From an uncultured Eubacterium sp. (GTDB lineage: Bacteria; Bacillota; Clostridia; Lachnospirales; Lachnospiraceae), in NCBI RefSeq assembly GCF_934295145.1, contig NZ_CAKRAS010000063.1:1-15381 (forward strand): DNA of 15,381 nucleotides, given 5' to 3'. A program made the position numbers and the translations under genes. Position 1 is the stretch's first letter, and every line of letters begins with the position of its first letter. The notes under the pieces were generated by a model that ran no database searches, had not been told where the DNA came from, and saw only the letters and a program-made list of their open reading frames with translations. Below are positions 5,982 through 12,161 of this stretch, in pieces.

Positions 5982-7798
5982 GCCGTCTCTCCTTCCATCT
6001 GTGCATCTGTGATCACCGTAATGGCCGCCTCATTTGTCAGCGGATTTCTGGTTTCATAGTCAAATAAGAACCACAACGGTTCTCCTTCCTTACGATACTT
6101 TCCTTCCGCATCCAGCCAGTAAAAATGTTCCAGATGGCAGTATTTTTTCTCCATTCCATGGGCTCGCAGATATCTGGATGTTTTTTTCTTCTCCAGTGCA
6201 AGGTCCTGCGCCCACGCCGGCCGGCTCTTTGATTTTTCAATTCTATACAGGTCAAACATCAGCGCTTCCTGATAAGCCTCTCTCCGCTCCGGATCCACAG
6301 ACACCGCAAAATCCAGCACAATTTCCGTCCGGCGGACGCGATTGTGATTACAGTCCAGATACCCGTTACTTCTATAATAGTGTCCCATATCCAGAAACAT
6401 CTGAAATGCGCTGTCATACTGTTTCTCTAAAACACCCAGATATGTCAGAAACTGACCACTGTTATAATGAAGCTCCAGCATTTCTTCCACCAGACGGATC
6501 TCCAACATCTCATCATAGGAAACCCATTTGCTCGCCAGTACCTCATATGGTGGTTTTGTACGATAAACCAGACCGTACTCCGCAGCGTGTTCATACATAT
6601 AAGAGCCTTTCAGCACTTTTAAAAAGCCCAATTGAAGCTGCTGTGTATGCAGTGCATAAATATCGTTAAAGGACTGCTGAAATCTCTGATAATCCTCAAA
6701 TGGCAGTCCCGCGATCAGATCCAGATGCTGATGAATATTTCCCCCCGCTTTTACCCGGTTCACTGCATGATACACTTTTTCCAGACACATGGTACGGTGA
6801 ATTTCACGAATCGTCACGTCGTTTGTGGACTGTACACCAATTTCCAGCTGGATCAGCCCCGGACGCATATCAGAGATCAGCTCCAGTTCATCCTCTCTGA
6901 GCAGATCCGCGGAAATTTCAAAATGGAAATTCGTGATTCCGTTATCGTGTTCCTTGATATACTTCCAAATTTCCATGGCATGTTCATGCTGACAATTAAA
7001 CGTACGATCCACAAATTTTACCTGTGGTACTTTTGCGTCAATAAAAAACTGCAATTCTTTGTATACAAGCGGCAGACTACGGAAACGCAGTTTTTTGTCC
7101 ACGGAAGACAGACAATAACTGCAGTTAAACGGACAACCACGGCTAGATTCATAATAAATGATCCGATGTTCAAAATCTTTCAGATTTGCATAGCAAAACG
7201 GCAGTTCATCCATGGGAAGCAGGCTGCGCAACGGTTGGATTTTCACAGTTCCGTCCGCTCTGCGATAAGAAATACCGTCAATTTTCCCCAACAGTTCCTC
7301 ATTTCGTTCTGCTAAAGAGCCTGACTTTTTCTCGTGTTCAGCCTCTGCAACTTCCGTCCCTTTCTGCACATTTTCACTGTTCTCTGTCAAAAGTTGTGTC
7401 TCTTGTTTGTATTGTTCAAAATAAGTGCACAACTCTGTCAGTGTCCGCTCACCCTCACCCATCATAATTCCTGTGATGGCAGGATTTTCCTTCAGGAAAC
7501 GCTCCGTTTCAAAAGATGCCTCCGGTCCACCAACCCAGATTGGCACTTCCGGGCGCAGTTTGTGAAACTCGGCCGCCAGTTCCCTGACATACTCCACGTT
7601 CCATATATAGCAGGAAAAAAGCAGTACATCCGGCTTCTGACGATATATTTTTTCCAGAATATCGTCCAGCTGATTGTTAATTGTATATTCCGCCCGATCT
7701 ATCTTATGTCCGTGTGCCTCAGCGTAGGCCTGCAGGGAATAAACGGCCAGATTTGAATGAATGTATTTCGCATTGATTGCCGTCAATAAAATTTTCAT
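5978..7798 (-). CDS. B12-binding-domain radical SAM protein (DUF4080-like)
   Basis: A 606-residue radical SAM enzyme. Residues 1-128 form a cobalamin-binding-type Rossmann domain (MKILLTAINAKYIHSNLA, then DVLLFSCYIWNV, IWVGGPEASF and GIMMGEGERTL). It lacks the DxHxxG cobalt-ligand motif, so B12 may bind base-off or not at all. The iron-sulfur cluster motif CxxxCxxC is C222, C226, C229 (SSRGCPFNCSYCLSS). The radical SAM barrel continues to about 400 (VKFVDRTFNC, LIQLEIGVQSTN, HQHLDLIAGLP). The C-terminal 180 residues match the helical DUF4080 type. Residues about 131-168 are a polar insert rich in E, K, Q and T. Substrate is unknown. Ribosome site GGAG 8 bases before the ATG. First gene of an operon with the exonuclease, the small membrane peptide and VanW. 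Confidence 0.9.
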   Translation of the reverse strand: MKILLTAINAKYIHSNLAVYSLQAYAEAHGHKIDRAEYTINNQLDDILEKIYRQKPDVLLFSCYIWNVEYVRELAAEFHKLRPEVPIWVGGPEASFETERFLKENPAITGIMMGEGERTLTELCTYFEQYKQETQLLTENSENVQKGTEVAEAEHEKKSGSLAERNEELLGKIDGISYRRADGTVKIQPLRSLLPMDELPFCYANLKDFEHRIIYYESSRGCPFNCSYCLSSVDKKLRFRSLPLVYKELQFFIDAKVPQVKFVDRTFNCQHEHAMEIWKYIKEHDNGITNFHFEISADLLREDELELISDMRPGLIQLEIGVQSTNDVTIREIHRTMCLEKVYHAVNRVKAGGNIHQHLDLIAGLPFEDYQRFQQSFNDIYALHTQQLQLGFLKVLKGSYMYEHAAEYGLVYRTKPPYEVLASKWVSYDEMLEIRLVEEMLELHYNSGQFLTYLGVLEKQYDSAFQMFLDMGHYYRSNGYLDCNHNRVRRTEIVLDFAVSVDPERREAYQEALMFDLYRIEKSKSRPAWAQDLALEKKKTSRYLRAHGMEKKYCHLEHFYWLDAEGKYRKEGEPLWFLFDYETRNPLTNEAAITVITDAQMEGETA

Positions 7799-7863
7799 CT
7801 GAAATGCTCCATCTCTCTTTTCTCTATCTTGTATCTGTCATTACTTTTTCTTATCATTTTCAC

Positions 7864-7891
7864 ATCTTAAGCATTTCATACGATACCACAA
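7864..7891 (-). promoter_or_regulatory. Candidate promoter of the radical SAM operon
   Basis: On the minus strand TTGTGG (7886-7891) and TAAGAT (7864-7869) are 16 bp apart, about 65 bp before the radical SAM start and immediately after the T-run of the preceding terminator. Position is right; hexamers are only moderate matches. Confidence 0.35.
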
Positions 7892-7909
7892 ACCCGAAAA
7901 AAAGGAAAG

Positions 7910-7954
7910 AAAAAAAGCAGCTACAAAACCTCATTTCAAAGGTCTTATAACTGC
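7910..7954 (-). terminator. Rho-independent terminator after the C39-type peptidase gene
   Basis: On the minus strand, 15 consecutive pairs (counting G-U) form between 7940-7954 and 7917-7931 around an 8-base loop, followed by seven T (7910-7916). Stem arms are GCAGTTATAAGACCT and AGGTTTTGTAGCTGC. It lies 65 bp after the peptidase stop and just upstream of the radical SAM promoter, so it separates the two units. Confidence 0.85.
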
Positions 7955-7967
7955 ATTCCTTACATGT

Positions 7968-7992
7968 AAAGTGGACATTCACAATCCACTTT
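7968..7992. repeat. 8-bp inverted repeat upstream of the terminator
   Basis: AAAGTGGA (7968-7975) and TCCACTTT (7985-7992) pair around a 9-base loop. It lies between the peptidase stop codon and the strong terminator at 7910-7954, so it would be a second hairpin in the 3' end of the same mRNA. No T-run directly follows it on the minus strand. Confidence 0.55.
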
Positions 7993-8018
7993 TGCGATAG
8001 AAGAAATCACCCCTGATC

Positions 8019-8822
8019 TTATTGTGCCTTACTATATACCCACAAATTTTTCATCTGTGACGTAATTTCTTCCAGATTCCAGCTTTTATCACTGTTTTTA
8101 CGACTGTTCGGATCATTTATCGTAACATCTCCATTAGATGTCACCCCAGTCAGCACGATAAAATGTCCGGTTGTGGTAAAATCGCCCGGTCCCATAATGC
8201 AGATGATTGGATGACCGTCCCTCAGTTTACTGCGAATCGTATCCGCATCCAATCCCAGTTCATTTGCATACAGACCAAGATTATCGGCAAGTCCTGTCAT
8301 CATATCCCAGGAAGAACCGCTGCCATTGACATAGTAGCCATCCGCCTGCGCCATTTTTGCTACCGCGTAAGGATTCATGTTCAAATTTCCGGTCAAGCCT
8401 ACGCAGACCATAGAAAGTGCGGTCGGTCCGCAACCGGTCACTGCCAGGAAATCATCGCCATAGGTTTTATAGCCCCAACGCTCGTCCCACTGAATAAAAA
8501 GCGGTATTTTTCCATCCGCCATATCTCCGGAAATATCAATATTTTCATCGCTCCCGTCATCATTTATATGTTTTTTATAATCCAGAACAAATTCTCTTGC
8601 CTCCGGATTTTTCTCATACAAACGAATCAAACTGTCCGGATAACCTTCCACCTGAAGTTCTGAGCTAGAAATCACACCGAAGGATGCCCTGACACGATCG
8701 ATCATTCCGTTTTTTCCACATACTACAACTGCCAGAATCACCAGAACAATTGCCAGAAACGTTTTTCTTCTTCTGGCTCTGCGCCGTCTCTTTTGCTGTT
8801 TTATGCTCATCCTTTTTTTCAT
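8019..8822 (-). CDS. Membrane-anchored C39-family (YvpB-like) cysteine peptidase
   Basis: A 267-residue protein with a very basic N-terminus (KRRRRARRRK at 11-20) and one membrane span (about 21-38), so the rest is probably outside the cell. The peptidase domain covers about 104-265, with IPLFIQWDERWG at 106-117. The catalytic set is visible: C131 in GCGPTALSMV, H220 in TTGHFIVLTG and D237 in INDPNS. This is the papain-like C39_2 type, found alone in many Firmicutes, as opposed to the ABC-transporter-fused C39 that cleaves bacteriocin leaders. No transporter or precursor gene is adjacent. Ribosome site GGGAG about 11 bases before the ATG; an ATG four codons later is the alternative start. Single-gene unit ending in the terminator at 7910-7954. 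Substrate unknown. Confidence 0.87.
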   Translation of the reverse strand: MKKRMSIKQQKRRRRARRRKTFLAIVLVILAVVVCGKNGMIDRVRASFGVISSSELQVEGYPDSLIRLYEKNPEAREFVLDYKKHINDDGSDENIDISGDMADGKIPLFIQWDERWGYKTYGDDFLAVTGCGPTALSMVCVGLTGNLNMNPYAVAKMAQADGYYVNGSGSSWDMMTGLADNLGLYANELGLDADTIRSKLRDGHPIICIMGPGDFTTTGHFIVLTGVTSNGDVTINDPNSRKNSDKSWNLEEITSQMKNLWVYSKAQ

Positions 8823-9009
8823 ATTTCATCTATCTCCCTATGTCGATGTATACAAAGTTACCCTGTGCATACATCTTCTTCGTGTCTTACTGTGTTGTAT
8901 TTTCTCTCTTCTTTAGTAAAACACATCTATATTAGAGATATTTTTATATAATCTGTCCAAAAGCTTACGATTTTCTTACAAAAATCTTATTTCCAGCTTA
9001 TCTGCTCCC

Positions 9010-9038
9010 TTGCACATTTTCCCTGCAGAAGCTAAAAT
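9010..9038 (+). promoter_or_regulatory. Promoter of the 89-residue plus-strand gene
   Basis: TTGCAC (9010-9015) and TAAAAT (9033-9038) are 17 bp apart, 30 bp before the ATG at 9068, with GAAAGGA (9053-9059) as ribosome site 8 bases before the start. Upstream DNA to about 8935 is AT-rich. The rest of the 245-bp divergent gap (8823-9067) must also hold the peptidase promoter, but I see no clear one. Confidence 0.72.
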
Positions 9039-9067
9039 AAGAGTAGTTTTTTGAAAGGACGATTCTC

Positions 9068-9337
9068 ATGATTGCAAGAACAGATATTTTTAATATTAAC
9101 TTCTATAAAAAAGAACGCTTTCATGGCAGCTACAAGAGCATGCATTACCGTATTGAAAAATATGCACCGGAAGAAGGAGACACCGTACTGCAGGTGACCG
9201 TGTGGCCGGGACCGTATAATTTTGATACCACACCAGATGAACAGAAAACCTCCGTCAGCTATCCATTTACTAATGATGGGCTGACAGAGGTCTGCGATTA
9301 TTTAAATAATTTTTATACGGAACACTTTTGCAACTAA
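9068..9337 (+). CDS. Hypothetical protein, 89 residues
   Basis: The only plus-strand gene in the window. It has a good promoter (TTGCAC-17-TAAAAT) and a GAAAGGA ribosome site, so it is surely expressed. The product has no signal peptide or membrane span and is probably a small cytosolic alpha/beta protein: an aromatic N-terminal half (INFYKKERFHGSYKSMHYRI), a PEEGDTVLQVTVWPGPYNFD segment that looks like two strands, and a C-terminal helix (LTEVCDYLNNFYTEHF). I do not recognise a family. The pattern suggests a conserved small protein in Lachnospiraceae, but that is inference. It is convergent with the heptad-repeat gene, and the palindrome-rich region follows it. Confidence 0.8.
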   Translation: MIARTDIFNINFYKKERFHGSYKSMHYRIEKYAPEEGDTVLQVTVWPGPYNFDTTPDEQKTSVSYPFTNDGLTEVCDYLNNFYTEHFCN

Positions 9338-9419
9338 GGATAAACGCAAAGTAATTATAAATCTGTACCATACGGTTTTTTAAACTGTTTTTAGATTTTG
9401 AACCAGAGGTAAGACCAAA

Positions 9420-9561
9420 GCCACCGCAACGCGGTTCCCTTGACCATATACAAAAAGAACTGCTACACTGTTGTCAACGACGGAAAAATGAAACTGTTTT
9501 TGAGTTTCTCGCCGTCGGTAATCGACGTATAGCAGTTCTTTTGTATATGGTCAAGGGTGGC
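9420..9561. repeat. Long palindromic element 1
   Basis: Arms 9437-9465 and 9530-9557 are inverted copies (outer end CCCTTGACCATATACAAAA) of 28-29 bases that differ by one A. An outer pairing GCCAC/GTGGC (9420-9424 with 9557-9561) extends the stem, interrupted on the left by a 12-base segment that is itself a tiny hairpin (CCGC-AAC-GCGG). Inside, CGACGG/CCGTCG and GAAACT/AGTTTC add two further stems around a T-rich loop. The whole would fold into one hairpin of about 120-140 bases. No reading frame is supported within it and no U-run follows, so it is not an ordinary terminator. Candidate non-autonomous mobile element, extragenic palindrome or structured RNA. Confidence 0.8.
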
Positions 9562-9608
9562 GTAAATAGCCAATTCCTTTCGCTTTTTCTTTTCTCTGTG
9601 TAAATCTG

Positions 9609-9670
9609 CGCATGCAACATAACAGTTATTTTGCCATTAGCTTATATGCATGCGTGGTACGCGGTGCCAC
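9609..9670. repeat. Central palindromic module between the two long elements
   Basis: CGCATGCA (9609-9616) and TGCATGCG (9647-9654) form an 8-bp inverted repeat with a 30-base spacer, and GTGGTAC/GTGCCAC (9654-9660 with 9664-9670) forms a 7-pair hairpin with a 3-base loop. The nine bases GGCGTAAAT occur at 9559-9567, at the right end of element 1, and again at 9671-9679, at the left end of element 2, so the module lies between direct repeats 112 bp apart. Confidence 0.6.
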
Positions 9671-9679
9671 GGCGTAAAT

Positions 9680-9877
9680 GGAACAAAGCAGAAACGAACT
9701 CCAACGAAAGAACCATTGTAAAATTTTCGTTGTGACCGCTGCGTCTAGCCCGACCGCGGGAGTGTGTCTGAGCACGCCGGTTTTGCGGGCGAGTTCGCGG
9801 GAGCGGTCGGAGATAAGCGACGCAGTGGTAACAGAAAATTTTTCAGGTTCTTGTTGGAGTTCGTTTCTGCTTGTTCC
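9680..9877. repeat. 198-bp long inverted repeat (element 2) with GC-rich core
   Basis: The left arm 9680-9745 and right arm 9819-9877 are imperfect inverted copies: GGAACAA, GCAGAAACGAACTCCAAC, AAGAACC, AAAATTTTC and CTGCGTC recur in the same order with small gaps. A further inner stem CCGACCGC/GCGGTCGG (9750-9757 with 9803-9810) encloses a 45-base loop. The core 9731-9820 has 60 G/C in 90 bases, far above the flanks. It ends 19 bp from the stop codon of the heptad-repeat gene. A plus-strand frame crossing it is not a credible gene. Together with element 1 and the central module it fills the 559-bp gene-free gap 9338-9896. The 80 bp right after the small gene (9338-9419) show nothing clear. 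Confidence 0.82.
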
Positions 9878-9896
9878 AAATCACCCTAAACAAGAA

Positions 9897-12161
9897 TTAT
9901 TTTTCAATAGCCTCCGTCCGAATCACAAACTTCACACTTCCACTCATATCTTCTTTCAGTCCGGAAAATGTATGATAATTCTCCCCGGCATCCAGCACCA
10001 GATCCACACGATCCAGTAATTCTTCCACATCTCCATGATATGCATCACTCAGTTTTTGAATGCCCTCTTCGTCAAACTGAATCATACCATCGCTGAGTGT
10101 CTTTGCACCATCTTTCAGTTTTGCAGCACCAGCGTTTAAGGTTCCACTGTTTGCATTCAGTGTGTCCACACCGGCATTTAATGCGCTGCCTTTGCTGTTT
10201 AAAGTATCGACACCGGATTTCAGTGCTGCACTGTTGTTATTCAATGTAACTGCTCCGTTATTTAACGTCTGGATACCTTTCATAAGTTCCGGAACGCTGT
10301 TATTTAAACTCTGCATACCAACAGCCAGCGGCTGAATGCCTTCACTGTATAACTTCTGAACACCGGCACTTAAAGTCTGTGCTCCGGATACCAGGCCGCC
10401 ATTCTCAATCTCAGACGCAAGCGCGGATTTGGTGGAAGCGATTCCGCTCTTTGCACCTGCCACAGCGCCCTGTTTTGCAGCTTCTGCCGCCATTCCACCA
10501 ATCTGAGCGGATGTACCGTCAGCTATTCCGCTGATCAGCTTGCTTGATACATTGGATACGGAAGAAGCAGAAGCTGTCGTCATCTGAGAAGCAAATGCGG
10601 CTGCATCACTCTCCAGCGAATCTAATTTTCCAGCGGCCTGATAATCCGCATAATTTAATTGCTTATATGCTGCTGCATATGCACCATACATGGCCTGGCT
10701 GACACCATTTTCCACTTTTGCCTGAAGTTCATCGCTTCCAGTCAGAGCCGCTTTATACTGACCGGCCGCCTGCTGCGCGATGCCCTGATAGGTCTCACCG
10801 TCTTTCGCAAACATCTGGTTTACTGTATTTTCTGCCTGCACAGCCTCATCCTCTGTCACGCCTGCATTTAATGCGGCATCCAGCTGATCGATTCCAGCGG
10901 AAATTTTCTTTGCCCCGCTGACAATACCGTTGTCTCCCTCAAAATAGGTCTGAACCTGCATTGCTCCGCCGACAAGCTGTGTAATGCCATCTTTGAGATC
11001 TCCGGATTTGTCTGCCAGCTGTTTTGTGCCGTCAGCAACCTGAGCCACACCATCGGTATAAGCATCCACTCCCGTTTTTACCTGCGCTACGCCACCCGTA
11101 TAAGCACGGATGCCGCTCTTTAATGTGGAAACACCTGTGGTATATGCTTTGATTCCGTCAAGCAACGTACCGCTTCCGTCAACAAGTGCTTTACTGCCGT
11201 CTACCAGCTGTTTGGAAGCATCACTGAGGGAATCAATGGCATCTTCAATCCCAGACAGATCAATGTCCTGATCCATATTCAATTCCTGTAAAATATCACT
11301 CATAACAAAAGTCATGGTCATATCCAGGGTAAAATCTTTGACATCTGCAGTTATTTCCACATAGTCCGGAATATTGACATCTTCCAGATCCTTACTATCC
11401 AGACCCAGACTTTCTGATAATCCAGGGAATGCAAATCCCACAACGACCTGATTATTTCCGTCACTGACCACTTTTCCGTTTGTTACTTCCACATTGGTGA
11501 AATCTTTATTCAACATCATACCGGTTACAGCCGCAAACGGTACATAGACACCGTCTTCTGTTTTTTCTTTATTTGTGTAATCCACGCGGATTGTCACTTT
11601 TCCGCTCTTTCCGGCCAGGTCTTCCGGTGCGATCTCCTCGCCATCCAGATAGTAAGTCATTTTCATATCAATCGGAAGTTCTTTATCGGTTTTTCCCTGA
11701 TAATATATGTCATTTCCATCTGCCTGCCAGGTCAGTTTTCCATCCGCTCCCTGTGTAAAAGTCTCATCGCCTTTTACATTTTCAATATCTCTCAGATTGC
11801 TGACATCCTCAATCGTATCTGCGCCATCAAAATTTTTAAGCCAGTCACTGACGATCACCTCATTCGGCGTTCCGTCCGGATCAGCTACTACATACACGGT
11901 CTCTTCTTTTTTCGCAGCATCCTCAGACTGTACATCCGTCTGTGTTTTCAGCACCTGCGTTAAAATATTTTCGGTATCTTCGCTGTTTTTATCTGTATCA
12001 GATTCTGCCTCTTTCGTCGTCTCCTGTGCGGAAGCTGTTTTCTGTCCATAGACATGATAAGCACCCATACCACCGGTCACAATAACTGCAGCCAACACGC
12101 AGGCACCGGTACGAATTACTTTTTTTGATTTAAGAAACTGTTTTACTTTTGAAAATTTCAT
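9897..12161 (-). CDS. Membrane-anchored xxxLxxG heptad-repeat protein (YhgE/MMPL-associated type)
   Basis: A 754-residue surface protein. An N-terminal membrane span (about residues 15-35) follows a basic start, then an acidic linker. Residues about 90-300 are a beta-rich extracytoplasmic domain. Two blocks of xxxLxxG repeats lie at about 315-400 (QLVDGSKALVDGSGTLLDG) and 588-693 (ALKSGVDTLNSKGSALNAG), separated by an Ala-rich helical region. Such repeats form long helical rods or coiled coils in proteins paired with MMPL-type exporters and in the YhgE/Pip family. There is no C-terminal span as in YhgE, so it is probably a partner of the adjacent pump. I chose the ATG at 12161 (AAGGAG 10 bases upstream) over the frame's first ATG at 12209, which lies inside the pump gene. 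It overlaps the pump gene by 32 bp. Confidence 0.88.
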   Translation of the reverse strand: MKFSKVKQFLKSKKVIRTGACVLAAVIVTGGMGAYHVYGQKTASAQETTKEAESDTDKNSEDTENILTQVLKTQTDVQSEDAAKKEETVYVVADPDGTPNEVIVSDWLKNFDGADTIEDVSNLRDIENVKGDETFTQGADGKLTWQADGNDIYYQGKTDKELPIDMKMTYYLDGEEIAPEDLAGKSGKVTIRVDYTNKEKTEDGVYVPFAAVTGMMLNKDFTNVEVTNGKVVSDGNNQVVVGFAFPGLSESLGLDSKDLEDVNIPDYVEITADVKDFTLDMTMTFVMSDILQELNMDQDIDLSGIEDAIDSLSDASKQLVDGSKALVDGSGTLLDGIKAYTTGVSTLKSGIRAYTGGVAQVKTGVDAYTDGVAQVADGTKQLADKSGDLKDGITQLVGGAMQVQTYFEGDNGIVSGAKKISAGIDQLDAALNAGVTEDEAVQAENTVNQMFAKDGETYQGIAQQAAGQYKAALTGSDELQAKVENGVSQAMYGAYAAAYKQLNYADYQAAGKLDSLESDAAAFASQMTTASASSVSNVSSKLISGIADGTSAQIGGMAAEAAKQGAVAGAKSGIASTKSALASEIENGGLVSGAQTLSAGVQKLYSEGIQPLAVGMQSLNNSVPELMKGIQTLNNGAVTLNNNSAALKSGVDTLNSKGSALNAGVDTLNANSGTLNAGAAKLKDGAKTLSDGMIQFDEEGIQKLSDAYHGDVEELLDRVDLVLDAGENYHTFSGLKEDMSGSVKFVIRTEAIEK

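Noticed and set aside
6632..7315. Plus-strand open frame of 227 codons opposite the radical SAM gene.
   Set aside because: It is antisense to a gene with clear catalytic motifs and has no family features; shadow of the opposite strand.
8019..8822. Bacteriocin-leader-processing peptidase with a nearby lanthipeptide or bacteriocin system.
   Set aside because: The C39 domain stands alone behind a membrane anchor; no ABC transporter, precursor peptide or modification enzyme is adjacent.
9420..9877. Integron-type attC sites or a CRISPR array.
   Set aside because: The inverted repeats lack the conserved attC core ends, no integrase or cas gene is present, and there are no regularly spaced direct repeats.
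9680..9877. Ordinary bidirectional terminator between convergent genes.
   Set aside because: Arms of about 60 bases, a 67% GC core and no U-run on either side are outside the range of intrinsic terminators.
9678..10019. Plus-strand open frame of 113 codons.
   Set aside because: It runs through inverted-repeat element 2 and into the 3' end of the heptad-repeat gene on the other strand, has no ribosome site and no protein-like composition.
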